Below, in pieces: positions 1 to 10,758 of a stretch of DNA of 64,000 bases. How positions within the stretch are numbered: position 1 is the first letter of the stretch; each line of letters opens with the position of its first letter. Origin of the DNA: Ephydatia muelleri (taxonomy: Eukaryota > Porifera > Demospongiae > Spongillida > Spongillidae). A program made the translations under genes and the position numbers. The notes under the pieces are model-generated. The model searched no databases. It was not told the origin of the DNA and saw only the letters and a program-made list of their open reading frames with translations. Location: NCBI GenBank assembly GCA_013339895.1, contig JABACO010000001.1, positions 7,908,982-7,972,981 on the forward strand, written 5' to 3'.

Positions 1-840
1 AGACTGTGTATTCATTGTGTGCCCAATGATCAGTGATACTAGTACATAATTTTAAACCATGCACTTATGTACGAAATGCCACACAGCAATAAAAATCTTC
101 TATAGAAAGTGCTACTAATAGTGTTAACTGGTAGAGATGAACATGTTGAAGATGAAGTTCTGGCAATGTCAACAGATGTCAGAATTACCAAGCACTCAGA
201 GGTCCCATGGTAGTCATGCTGTACAAGAGGTACTCTACCATCTGTGTGATATTCTAATTAAATGGGGCACATAATACACAAAATAGTACATGTAACCATG
301 TGGCACCATGATACCACCTGGCACTCCAATGTCACCATGGTGGGCATGCTGTATAGGAGAGGCAACACTTGACCTCAAACCAGCTGTGTGATACGTGGTG
401 CAAAATGAAACACACCATACTCAGAACGGTGGCTAGAGTGAACTCATCAAACATAATCAGAAACAGCTGGCACTCTGTGGTCTCTGAGGTCATTCTAATA
501 AGAGAAGTACATATACGTGCTAAGCAACAACTTATAGACACACAGAATTGTGTGTACCTGTACAACAAAATACACTAGCCACTTTGTTCCACACTTGGTA
601 CAATAAAAATCTGTATTGAATTTACTACAATTCCAAGAAAGTCGACTCGCTGTATACATGTACATAAGGTTCAGTCGAATTTCTGGATGAATCCATCGAT
701 ACCTGTGAAATATGATACAACTAACATTGCCTTATCTGACATAAATGGTGTATGGTGTATGCAGCGGTATTTACAACTTTACACCGTTGGGGTACTGCGT
801 AAGGAAGTAATGAGCTAAAGTGCTAAACTGAATAATTACA

Positions 841-1021
841 GTTCAAAACCCCGCGTGAATGATATTCGTGACGGGGTCAACATCAGTCGCACGTGCCTAC
901 ATTATTACCTTATAGAATGAGCTTGTTATTGAGTGACGTACTGAGTGTCATCCTGCCAACATTGAGCAACTCGATTAAAGTTCAAAATCCCGTGAATGGT
1001 TTTCGTGACAGGGTGAACATC
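841..1021 (+). promoter_or_regulatory. Duplicated inverted-repeat element upstream of peptide gene
   Basis: Two related blocks lie about 140 bp apart (841-884 and 980-1021). Each has the form TTCAAA-n-CCCG-n-GTGAATG-n-TTCGTGAC-GGG-TGAACA, so the halves are roughly complementary (TTCAAA...CCCG against GGG..TGAACA). The same pair precedes the other three peptide-gene copies. Each block is followed about 30-45 bp later by an A/T-rich ...TTATAGAATGAGC or TATAAAATGAGC segment, so the whole promoter looks tandemly duplicated. Function is inferred from position and conservation only. Confidence 0.5.
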
Positions 1022-1030
1022 TGCTCATAT

Positions 1031-1037
1031 TATAAAA
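1031..1037 (+). promoter_or_regulatory. TATA box of peptide gene copy 1
   Basis: TATAAAA lies 52 bp before the ATG at 1089, which predicts a 5' UTR of about 20-30 nt. The same box is at 17550-17556 (copy 3), 28420-28426 (copy 4) and, on the minus strand, 12658-12664 (copy 2). Confidence 0.7.
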
Positions 1038-1088
1038 TGAGCGCATTCATTCACATGCACAGAAAACGTCGAATTTATCTTCGCGAAG

Positions 1089-1581
1089 ATGCAGGTCTCG
1101 TCAATGTTCTTGCTGGTTCTAGTACTGGTAGCGACGTCTGTATACGCGGCGCCGGATGAAGACGCTCAACCACAAAAGCGAGCTGTACGTTCACTGTACT
1201 ACATGTATACGATCAAGTTTAAGGGCTGGGGATGATTCAGGCCAATACTGATAATGACAATTATGACTTAATCTTTTCGATGTGTGTGCGAGTCTCTGGC
1301 ATTGCAACTGAAGATAAAAAGCTGATATTATTATGCAGGCGATTTGTCAAGAAGGAAAAGCTACGATATCCTCGGGAAAAGGGTGTCCAGAGAAATACAA
1401 AGGAAGGTTCCAGACGGCGTGGTGTGCCGGAACCAGTCACGACGTTTGCACAGCCGCCAAGAACAAGGCCAGGGCAAAGCTTCGCTCTGATCGGAAGATA
1501 CCAGCAGCTTGCCACGCCTTCATCAATTCAAACGATCCTTGCAAGGTTATAAGTAACTGCCCTAAAGTGCGGTCGTGCTGA
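1089..1581 (+). CDS. Secreted basic eight-cysteine peptide precursor, copy 1
   Basis: Two exons: 1089-1184 and 1339-1581, with a 154-bp intron (donor GTACGT, acceptor TTATTATGCAG), phase 0, 112 residues. Exon 1 encodes a hydrophobic signal peptide (residues 1-20, cleavage likely after SVYA) and a short acidic propeptide APDEDAQPQKR ending in a dibasic site. The mature part has eight cysteines at residues 35, 48, 61, 69, 90, 100, 106 and 112, the last residue being Cys. It is very basic (15 Lys/Arg against 5 Asp/Glu). The spacing C-x12-C-x12-C-x7-C-x20-C-x9-C-x5-C-x5-C matches no family I recognise. The role could be defence, signalling or structural; I do not assign one. The splice model is supported by phase, by conservation in copies 2 and 3, and by synonymous-only change against copy 3. 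Confidence 0.75.
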
Positions 1582-2030
1582 TCCTGCCTGTTCGCAAAAT
1601 TAGCACTGGATTGCACTTTGAATTTGCTGTGCGATGCATTGCTCTTATAGAGAGCTTTGTAGCCGTGATTTGAATGAAAAAAAATTTCGCCATGAGTCTC
1701 AGTAATTTTCTACATATGTATAGTTGTACTACACACGCCTGCGGCATACAGCGATTACAATAAAATCATTGGGAATGTAAGTAGTAGGTTTCTAGTCTGA
1801 AATGCATGAAGCATGAATCGGAAACACAATCGACTGACATTTATGGTTCCACATCGCTAACTGCTTTTAGTCTCTGTATGTGAATTTGAACACATACATG
1901 CAGTGAATGGAGCCCGCCTGTTCTGTATGAATGCATGTGGCAATGCAGTCTTATTTGATAGAGAGGACGCAATGGGGTCGCCATTAACAAAATTGTGTAA
2001 TCTATTACACAACTGACAGATACTGAATTG

Positions 2031-2627
2031 TTGCGCAGTGGGGCCTACAGTGAAATGCGTGTGTCTGGTGCATGCATGTCTCTGATTGCCATACTTCACA
2101 CTAGGATGCTCTTCATATAGAGCACTATTCATTAGTTCATCCAGGGTCAATGTCACACATCAAGTTATTAATCCAACGAAAAGGTACTATGTAGGCTCTA
2201 TTTTATTCTTCATAAATTCATCCTACAAATTGTTAAACTTTTGTACCTTCTTGTCATGGCTGCTGAACCTGTTTCAAAAGATTAGCAGTTGTGTATTGCA
2301 TGAGATGTTTGTGCACAGCGGTTCTTGTTGGGGGACCACCTGTACTCTGCTCTCCCATATCACGCATTTGCACCATTATAGACCCTTCTCATGTAAGATT
2401 AGGAATGGTATAACAAGGCTCAAGCTTTCCACTTGATTCTTCGTCACTCCCCTTGCTTGGTTGTGGCATATGTGCTATCAAATTCCTCATCTCTAAACGA
2501 TGTTGGTGTATTTAATAGCATCACGTGTGGAGTCCAAACCTTTCCCCCTCATACACGCAGCGTTATGTCCTCACTTTTTCTATCTCAAAAATACTACTTC
2601 TGCACACCCACCCACTCACATCTACAG
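2031..2627. other. No gene seen; probable FUT8 intron
   Basis: No coding sequence is recognised. The stretch ends in a pyrimidine-rich tract and TCTACAG acceptor at 2627 before the FUT8 exon, so it is probably the end of that gene's last intron, with the repeat unit upstream also lying in or before it. Confidence 0.5.
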
Positions 2628-2942
2628 ATATGTCGTCTGGCGTATGAGCTGATGCAGCCCCTCCACACGGACGCGTCTCGTCTCTTCCACAGTCTGGATG
2701 ACGTCTACTACTATGGGGGCCAGCAGGAGCACCGAGTGAGGGCCATCGCCAGCCACACCTCCACATACAGTGGCGAGCTGAGCATGAATGCAGGGGACCA
2801 GCTGGGCATTGCCGGGAACGAGAAGGATGGTAGAAGTGTGGGTACACACGTCCAGTCGGCGAGAAGGGGGGATTTCCCGTCCTACAAACTGGAGGAGGAA
2901 ATCATTGTTGCTGACTTTCCAACATATCTTGAAGTACAATGA
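2628..2942 (+). CDS. FUT8: Alpha-1,6-fucosyltransferase (FUT8-like), last exon
   Basis: This exon encodes 104 residues and a TGA stop, entered in phase 0 after TCTACAG. The product reads ICRLAYELMQ, HSLDDVYYYGGQ, MNAGDQLGIAGNEKDG, PSYKLEEEI. That is the conserved C-terminal SH3-domain region of Golgi alpha-1,6-fucosyltransferase, which adds core fucose to N-glycans. Only this exon is in the window. The catalytic domain must lie upstream of position 1, unless the exon is a transposed fragment; peptide-gene copy 1 lies between it and the window start. It is intact, with no stop or frameshift. Confidence 0.85.
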   Translation: MCRLAYELMQPLHTDASRLFHSLDDVYYYGGQQEHRVRAIASHTSTYSGELSMNAGDQLGIAGNEKDGRSVGTHVQSARRGDFPSYKLEEEIIVADFPTYLEVQ

Positions 2943-3760
2943 TTAGATGCATATGTGTGTGCGTGTGTGTGTGTATGGGCCTGTTTTTATTATTTGTATA
3001 GTATAATTTCAGTTTTTCGTGATGTAATGTGAGAGGATGGTCTTGTATCCCTGTACTAGGCCTCCACAGCAGACAACCATCCATATATAACTTCATTAAA
3101 CAAACTGTATTGCTGTTTGTTCGTTGTGTTAATGAGGCAAATACTCAGAACTGCTTCTCATTTCATCATAGAATTTCTAATCTCTGTCTAATTGAAACAA
3201 GCCGATTGAATACAGCAAACTCGTGGTCTATTTTAACTATAATATTTTTATTTTATTTTTTTCAAATTCAGTGTATGATTTTGCATGGTTTTCATGGAAA
3301 ATGTAATGCATTCATATTATAGTCTTTGGTAAAATGTGGAATTTTTTCTCACTACGATGCACATCATTCCTTCAGTATCCAGTGGCTGTGATACTTTGCA
3401 GGTATATTTGTTTGAGCACAAGACTCTCAAAAATATATACATGCACATTTTTTCAGACATCATTATTTATGGTTGAATTATTAACCACGGACATATGGAT
3501 GAATAACATTATGGATGTGTTCTATCCCTCTTCCCAAAATATATGTCCACAAAAATATATATATGTACTTACATGTAAGTACGGAAAGAATAACGCGCGC
3601 TAGCGTGATCATAAAAATTTGTGAGAACATGCACATTTCAGTCAGCAGCCGGAAATGAAATCGGCTTCTGACACGGCTGTTTGCTCTCATTGAACGCGTG
3701 GAAAGTAGGCGCCCCCTCCCAGAAATTTTGAAATTAGTTTGCTGTCCCATAGCAACGAAT
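2943..3760. other. FUT8 3' flank; no gene seen
   Basis: Probable 3' UTR and intergenic DNA with short GT-rich (2952-2975) and T-rich runs. No convincing coding sequence on either strand. Confidence 0.5.
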
Positions 3761-3764
3761 CAGA

Positions 3765-4016
3765 CAACTAAATCCTGTGGAATGTATAACACAAAGCACA
3801 CAGAGTGTACATTACCATACAATGCACCTCTGAACTTCATATTATCGGAAGTTTCGCTAGAAACTTTCATATAGGATTTGAACCCAACTATGAATCTCAT
3901 TATAAATATATGACCCGTCTCTAACAAGACTCCCGACGATCGGATCGTTACGCTTGTTGTAGCTATATCGAACTAGAAGTCAAAAACGAGCAGTTCGTCT
4001 TTGTTTTATATCACAG
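3765..4016 (+). repeat. Inverted copy of block 18870-19140
   Basis: Reads as the reverse complement of about 18870-19140, for example GTTCTGTGATATAAAACAAAG and the GATCGGATCGTTACGC run. It runs directly into the CTT microsatellite and assembly gap. Confidence 0.8.
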
Positions 4017-4038
4017 AACCTTCTTCTTCTTTTTCTTC

Positions 4039-5038
4039 NNNNNNNNNNNNNNNNNNNNNNNNNNNNNNNNNNNNNNNNNNNNNNNNNNNNNNNNNNNNNN
4101 NNNNNNNNNNNNNNNNNNNNNNNNNNNNNNNNNNNNNNNNNNNNNNNNNNNNNNNNNNNNNNNNNNNNNNNNNNNNNNNNNNNNNNNNNNNNNNNNNNNN
4201 NNNNNNNNNNNNNNNNNNNNNNNNNNNNNNNNNNNNNNNNNNNNNNNNNNNNNNNNNNNNNNNNNNNNNNNNNNNNNNNNNNNNNNNNNNNNNNNNNNNN
4301 NNNNNNNNNNNNNNNNNNNNNNNNNNNNNNNNNNNNNNNNNNNNNNNNNNNNNNNNNNNNNNNNNNNNNNNNNNNNNNNNNNNNNNNNNNNNNNNNNNNN
4401 NNNNNNNNNNNNNNNNNNNNNNNNNNNNNNNNNNNNNNNNNNNNNNNNNNNNNNNNNNNNNNNNNNNNNNNNNNNNNNNNNNNNNNNNNNNNNNNNNNNN
4501 NNNNNNNNNNNNNNNNNNNNNNNNNNNNNNNNNNNNNNNNNNNNNNNNNNNNNNNNNNNNNNNNNNNNNNNNNNNNNNNNNNNNNNNNNNNNNNNNNNNN
4601 NNNNNNNNNNNNNNNNNNNNNNNNNNNNNNNNNNNNNNNNNNNNNNNNNNNNNNNNNNNNNNNNNNNNNNNNNNNNNNNNNNNNNNNNNNNNNNNNNNNN
4701 NNNNNNNNNNNNNNNNNNNNNNNNNNNNNNNNNNNNNNNNNNNNNNNNNNNNNNNNNNNNNNNNNNNNNNNNNNNNNNNNNNNNNNNNNNNNNNNNNNNN
4801 NNNNNNNNNNNNNNNNNNNNNNNNNNNNNNNNNNNNNNNNNNNNNNNNNNNNNNNNNNNNNNNNNNNNNNNNNNNNNNNNNNNNNNNNNNNNNNNNNNNN
4901 NNNNNNNNNNNNNNNNNNNNNNNNNNNNNNNNNNNNNNNNNNNNNNNNNNNNNNNNNNNNNNNNNNNNNNNNNNNNNNNNNNNNNNNNNNNNNNNNNNNN
5001 NNNNNNNNNNNNNNNNNNNNNNNNNNNNNNNNNNNNNN
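4039..5038. other. Assembly gap (1000 N)
   Basis: Exactly 1000 N, flanked on both sides by CTT-rich sequence (4019-4038 and from 5039), so the gap sits in a trinucleotide repeat that the assembly could not cross. Long ORFs through it are artefacts. Confidence 0.99.
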
Positions 5039-5220
5039 CTTCTTCTTATTCTTTTATTCTCTTTTTTTAGTTTATTCTTCTCTTCTTTTCTCTTCTTTTC
5101 TCTTCTTTCTTCTCTTCTTCTTCTTCTTCTTCTTCTCTTCTTCTTCTTCTTCTTCTTCTTCTTCTTCTTCTTCTTCTTCTTCTTCTTCTTCTTCTTCTTC
5201 TTCTTCTTCTTCTTCTTCTT
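5039..5220 (+). repeat. (CTT)n microsatellite next to the gap
   Basis: Imperfect then perfect CTT repeats; the purest part is 5117-5218. Confidence 0.95.
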
Positions 5221-5797
5221 GGCAACGCATAACTCGGGGATAGGAACATATTTAAACAATGAAAATTTCACCAATAGCTTCAGAATAGGCTGGAAGAGCC
5301 GCTTTCATATAAAATAGTCGATGTTATGTTTTGGAAAACAATCGACTATACGGTCTATGTAAGACGCATAATTAGATAACTTGTACGACGTAAGTTTAGA
5401 TATCTATAAAATTAATGTTTGTATAAATAGCGTAAACGCGGTGCTTCAATCTTCTTCTTCTTCTTCTTCTTCTTCTTCTTCTTCTTCTTCTTCTTCTCTT
5501 CTTCTTCTTCTTCTTCTTCTTCTTCTTCTTCTTCTTCTTCTTCTTCTTCTTCTTCTTCTTCTTCTTGGCAACGCATAACTCGGGATAGGAACATATTTAA
5601 ACAATGAAAATTTCACCAATAGCTTCAGAATAGGCTGGAAGAGCCGCTTTCATATAAAATAGTCGATGTTATGTTTTGGAAAACAATCGACTATACGGTC
5701 TATGTAAGACGCATAATTAGATAATTTGTACGACCGTAAGTTTAGATATCTATAAAATGAATGTTTGTATAAATAGCGTAAACGCGGTGCTTCAATC
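5221..5797 (+). repeat. Tandem duplication with internal (CTT)n
   Basis: 5221-5450 and 5567-5797 are near-identical (both start GGCAACGCATAACTCGG and end GCGGTGCTTCAATC) and are separated by a second CTT tract (5451-5566). A TATAAATA box occurs in each copy; the one at 5768-5775 is 68 bp before the ATG of the next ORF. Confidence 0.9.
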
Positions 5798-5842
5798 GTC
5801 ATTTGGTGTAACCTCTTTTGTTAGTGAAGTTTTTTTTACAAA

Positions 5843-6372
5843 ATGCCTAAACGTCAGGAAAAGAAACGAGTGAAACGACATGCGAAATACCTTGAAGTTC
5901 GAGACGATGTGTTAGAATCGGCACGGGCATCCTACAAAGCAGAGCCAGAAAAGAAACGCACCGCTGAACGCGAGCTGTATCAAGCTGAGCCAGAAAAGAA
6001 ACGGACAACTGAACGCGAGCGGTATCAAGCAGAGCCAGAAAAGAAACGGACCGCTGAACGCGAGCTGTATCAAGCAGAGCCAGAAAAGAAACGGACCGCT
6101 GAACGTGAACGGTATCAAGCAGAGCCAGAAAAGAAACGGACCGCTGAACGCGAGCGGTATCAAACAGAGCCAGAAAAGATCGAAGCGGACCGCTGAACGC
6201 GAGCGGTATCAAGCAGACCCAAAATAGAAACGGTCCGCTGAACGCGAGCGGTATCAAGAAGACCAGAAAAGAAACGGTCCGCTAAAAGGCAACGTTATTG
6301 GGAGAGTCCTGAATCTGCTCGCTTGGCGAAGCGAGTGCGGTACGGGAAGGCTAAGCGTACCCTGCAAAACTA
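5843..6372 (+). pseudogene. Charged 15-residue-repeat protein, frameshifted
   Basis: ORF 5843-6199 gives 117 residues: a basic N-terminus (MPKRQEKKRVKRH) and then about five tandem 15-residue units of the form YQAEPEKKRTAERER, each from a 45-bp DNA repeat. After about 6175 the repeats continue but with small indels (GATCGAAGCGG, CCCAAAATAG) that break the frame. Repeat-like coding continues to a basic tail near 6372. A TATA box lies upstream at 5768. Similar charged tandem repeats occur in transposon-linked sponge and cnidarian proteins, so it is probably a mobile-element gene. The antisense strand is also open through the array because the period is a multiple of three. Confidence 0.55.
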
Positions 6373-6571
6373 AACGAGTCCATCGAAAGAGTACTACCGA
6401 TAAAGTTAATCGTAAATGTAGCTATATAGCTACCTACTCTTACTAAGCTTGGTTTACAATATGACATTGGTGGCTGAACATTACGAATCAATACGGATCA
6501 CTTACGCGATCAATTACGCATCATCAATTAAGCATCGGAATAATGTGCGTGAAAAAAAAAAAAATGAAACT

Positions 6572-6864
6572 AGTAAATAAAAAACCTTCTCTATGAGAAA
6601 GTTGGTGGAATATAGGATTTGAAGGCAATGGTGGTGTAATAGCAAGGAAACAAGGTTCTGTAATAGTAAGGGAAAATGTCATTGTCCTATACTGATTTAG
6701 CACACGAACATAATATATAATTATGCTATAAACGGGCTAAATATAGGACTATGACATTTTCCATTACTATTATACAGAACCTTGTTTCCTTGCTTTTACA
6801 CCACCATTGCCTTCAAATCCTATATCCTACCAACTTTCTCATACAGAAGGTTTTTTATTTACTT
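6572..6864. mobile_element. Hairpin MITE, family 1 copy A
   Basis: A foldback element whose arms of about 125 bp are near-perfect reverse complements: AGTAAATAAAAAACCTTCT at the left end against its complement at the right end, plus matching inner runs (AGGATTTGAAGGCAATGGTG). Related copies lie at 36613-36893 and, as a half, at 62087-62196. Confidence 0.85.
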
Positions 6865-7114
6865 GTACATGTATATAAAATCACGTGGCCTTACCGTACA
6901 ACAACGTCAGTTCTGTGGCTTGAAGACAGGTGTCTTATTTAAGGACGGAGGGACCTCGTGAGTTCTAAAGACTGTAGCGAATCTCATGCACAACGATGGG
7001 CTAAAAGACAACCTTACCTGGATGGTATATAGATGTAGATACCTGTACTTGTGTCTATAAAGGCGTGTGTCGGCGAATTTTCTGAAGAGGTGTTTTATAT
7101 CATGTATAATGTTT

Positions 7115-8152
7115 TTTGTTTCTGTGAAGGGTCTAGAGCTGAACTGTATACTGCCTACATGCATGGCCATCCGTACACCAGATGAACGATTAAAAGCACT
7201 TCTGTAATGGACAAGACGCCTATGGATTGCTGCTGCTGGTTGCATGAATGGACTCTGCCCCCTGTTCACCTAGGACGCCAAAACCAACGTGGGTTGAATT
7301 GTCCCATGGAATGGCATGATCCTGCATTTTTATGGGGACGGTTGCCTGAGGAAAGGATTCACGAAAGAACTTGACGAACTGTTCAATGGACTGGTCTGTA
7401 TAAAAATCAATTGTGCAGTCGATCTAAAGTTAAATCACATGTACTCGTAAAAGTGTTTTACCAGAGTTCGTATCGAGAATGCATTGACTATATAGCATTT
7501 GTGAGCGGCGTTTTGCCTCTGTTGATCGATTAGGCAATTTGTTCAGTGCAGTTTGAGCGACTGACTTCATAAATGTCTGAATGATATAGCTAGCTGACAG
7601 AGTGAAGAAGGTACATGATCAATGTTCTTGTAACGTTGCAGTTGTTAGAGCCTTATGCACCTTCCAGAAGGAAGACGATTTTTTGGACTGTGACGAGGAA
7701 CTGATTTGAGCATGCACGTGCAGTATGTGACATTGAACCCACGTCAAACTTGTGTATTATCGTTCATAAAGCGATAAGCGATTTCTCTCGAGTCACGTTT
7801 TATTAACGGCATTAATTAACTGGTTTTTGCATCAATCCTATCTGCTGATACAGGTGCCGATAAAGAGAACTAAACATCCATGCAGGTGGTGTTATTATAT
7901 TTGCTCCGGCACAACAATAGTGCTTGTATATACTCTGTTTTCTGCATGCGTACGCGTATACTACATGTCCGTTTCTTTAGGTGGCATTCTTTTAGGCCTG
8001 GTGCATGTGGATAATTGCTTTCCAATGCTAAACATCCGCATGCAGAGTTTATGTATCTTGTAGAGATTAGCAGGTAGCTCGTGCTAATCATTTGCAACAA
8101 GCTATCATATTGGTGTCCTCGCGTGTTGTTGCTGGCACTATTTCACTGCCGG
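7115..8152 (-). repeat. Left arm of large inverted duplication (part 1)
   Basis: Reverse complement of parts of 19345-21330: 7827-8152 matches about 19360-19690, 7600-7700 matches about 19800-19860 plus 20735-20780, and 7115-7290 matches 21105-21330. It includes a decayed transposase segment (minus strand THVGFGVLGEQG-like, 7240-7300). About 880 bp present at 19860-20735 is absent here. The arm continues after the inserted element, at 11646. Confidence 0.8.
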
Positions 8153-8159
8153 TGTCACA

Positions 8160-8320
8160 GGGAACTCGGTCCCCCACTAATTTTCGGTCCGGAGGACCCA
8201 ATTCCCTAGGGAACTCGGTCCCCCTCGGACCGAAGTTCCTAGGGAACTGGGTCCTCCGCGAATACTGTACATCTAGGGATTTGGGTCCGGGGGGGGGGGG
8301 GGGGGGGACCGAGTTCCCTG
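8160..8320. repeat. Subterminal GGTCC palindrome cluster and poly-G
   Basis: Repeats of AGGGAACTCGGTCCCCC and CGGTCCGGAGGACCC in both orientations, then a run of about 22 G near 8288-8309. A matching cluster is at 11228-11360. Confidence 0.85.
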
Positions 8321-9269
8321 AATATTGTTCGAGTCTCCCTGCACGCAAAGATGTATGGGTATCTAATAAATTGACTGTCACCGATCATGTTTCATTTAAT
8401 GATACGTACAGTGTGATAATGCATTGCTTTATACAGTTTTATGTGTGTACATTTGTCTAGTTTTGTGTAACTTGAAATGAGCTGTAATATGTTCTAAATA
8501 ATGTACAGCGGCTTCCTCGTAGTTCATGGCAGTGTTGTCCTTGCAGAATATAGCTGAGAAATTTTTTCCCCCAATTATGCAGAATGCAAGCTTTTCTTTC
8601 TAGCTTACTTCAGGATAAAGCACATCCCACGCCAGTGATATAGCACGCAGTCCGTCAGCACCTTCATCAATTGTGATGCCATATAAGAAGTGCTTGACTG
8701 CCTCTACCTGTTATTTTTGTTTTAAAAAAATAATATTCCATAACCGGGAGAATGACAAGCAACTTGCCACATCCATGCTTTTCATTGGCCATAAGTGGAG
8801 TGAATGCTTCAATGCTTCATAGCTCGACGATGTTGATTTGAGGTACTTGTGTATGGCCGAGTATTCTTTTGCAATGTACTTTGCACTTGCGTTCGCAATG
8901 TATATTGATGCAAAAAAAGAATGGTGTTCTTTTGTGCATATTTTTCTTAGATGAGTCTGAAGTTAAAGTTCAATGTTTGACGCATGCACCCATGCAATTG
9001 TTAGAATTTCAAACCTCGCTGTTGTGACATAAATTGACTAGTTGCTTCAAAGACAGTTTCTTATCGCTGCAGATAAGGTAAATATATATTAACAGACATG
9101 AATAGTTATGCTCTCTTACATGTCAACAAAAAATGGCAGTGGTTTCTTCCACAACCTTAAATTCATCGCATCCCTTTCATAGAAACACTTTGCTGGTAGA
9201 GGGTCAATGGGGCTAACATCATCTAGCATTGGATGTTTAAAACTTGGTACAAAATGTTGATAGTTAAGA

Positions 9270-9655
9270 GAATGACCTGCCAAGAATATTAAGGTACATA
9301 ACATTGTAATGAAAATATTTGCCCACTATCAGCAGTTTGGAGGTCTGATGAATCATTGTGTTGGGCTGACATGATCTGTTATTAGAGCAAATTAAAGCAC
9401 CACTTCCACTGCCTTTTGGTAAATACCCTCTGCAAGGCATCTTGGACATCTTGTGGTACAAAATCTTTGCACAAAGATAGGAATATCCTCATCTCCTCAT
9501 AGTTGATTTTTGAACTATATGAAGATAAAAGTCTCACAGATCAAATGTTAACACTTGAAATGCACATACCTGGGATGGATCAATCTCATTGCCAGCCATG
9601 ACCGAAGCCAAGTGCTTGATGTCTAGGCAAATCCTAATCAATTACAGTTCATTAA
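9270..9655 (-). pseudogene. Exon remnants of the Ginger-like element
   Basis: On the minus strand, a coding-like segment reading DIKHLASVMAGNEIDPSQ ends at a CAG/GTATGT donor (about 9570). A second reads INYEEMRIFLSLCKDFVPQDV after an acceptor near 9515. Further reading is broken by stops. They lie downstream of the OTU exon on the same strand and probably belong to the same element gene. I do not recognise the domains, and exact exon ends are uncertain. Confidence 0.35.
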
Positions 9656-10029
9656 TTAATTCAATGCTACTGAAAATGTTAGTGGAAGCTTTTTCACAAT
9701 GCAGTCTGCAAACTGCAAGTGTAGAGACAAGGAATGAAAAATTACTTTCTTTAACTTAATATTTTTTTTTTTACCTTGCATAGTAATATTCCACAGTCTA
9801 CAGCATTAGTCTGCCTTATAGTACAGGCCTAAAGCATGAGTATACCATTGAAGTTTAGAAACAGGTATCCAGCATAATAACATACATTGCACTCTTTAAT
9901 GGTCCATGAAGAGATATTAATAGGTACTGAATACTGATTGTAGTATTCTTGGGTCAGGAAATTGCTAAATAATGATAAATGGTCAATTAATGAGTACAAA
10001 ATAAGCAAAAGAACACCTAATGACATGTA

Positions 10030-10165
10030 ATGCATTTCCTTGAATTTCATTGTAAAAAGAATCATATACAGAGACTGATCTGTCATGTATGTCAATCACC
10101 TGGGTGGGATGGGGGGGGGGGGGGGGTAGATGGGAGGGGGGGGATAGATGGGAGGGGGGGAGGAA
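10030..10165. repeat. G-rich simple sequence
   Basis: GGGTGGGATGGGGGG and repeated TAGATGGGAGGGGGG blocks at about 10100-10160. Confidence 0.85.
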
Positions 10166-10758
10166 TAACAACTTTGCTCCATAAATTTGCCATTTCTATT
10201 TATTACCGCAAGAAACCAGTGTTGAGGAATATTGCATGGCATTATTATGTACTTGAAATCCTTATTCCTAACAATTGAAATGCAAGATAAAATTTAATCC
10301 TGTAGTTCTTTAACTCAATACCTTGAACACTGACTTTTTCACTGTGTAGCTATTTGTAGCAACCATGTTGAAAACAAATGAATTCATACACTTCACTTCC
10401 TTACCATCAAAAATATAAAATCATAAAAGCTTATGAAATGAAACTAGAAACATACTTCTGAATGTTTCTCTTCAAGCAAATGCAGATAATAATTTATTAT
10501 CTGTATTGAAGTGCACTGAAATTATCTGTATAATTTATTCACAATTACACTTACATTATCACCTATGCAAGCTCCTTTTATTAGATAAATTCATGTGCTG
10601 TAATCCAAAATGATCCCTTGTGACCTGTCATTAAAATGGCTACAGAAGATGAAGGAATTCTAGGTAAGCAATATGCATTGGACTAGAAATGACATCATGA
10701 GACCACATAGTGATGTGTAGAGTATATCATTGATCATCCACATAAATACATTACTTAC

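Larger units (their letters stand above)
1..2030 (+). repeat. Peptide-gene repeat unit, copy 1
   Basis: This is the first of four copies of a long repeat that carries the eight-cysteine peptide gene and its promoter. It matches about 16195-18265 in direct orientation and 11680-13560 in inverted orientation by near-identical runs, such as AGACTGTGTATTCATTGTG at the window start and at 16195. The last part (about 1855-2030) is shared with 11680-11830 and, more diverged, with 19160-19330. The unit may begin before the window. Confidence 0.85.

Noticed and set aside
893..1159. 88-residue ORF MPTLLPYRMSL... in three copies
   Set aside because: Covers the promoter, 5' UTR and signal exon in a different frame; the TATA box lies inside it.
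1232..1552. 106-residue ORF MIQANTDND... present in three copies
   Set aside because: It overlaps the peptide exon in another frame and changes residues between copies where the eight-Cys frame does not.
4001..5317. Two very long ORFs (over 420 codons) on opposite strands
   Set aside because: They run through 1000 N and poly-CTT sequence; most codons are unknown.
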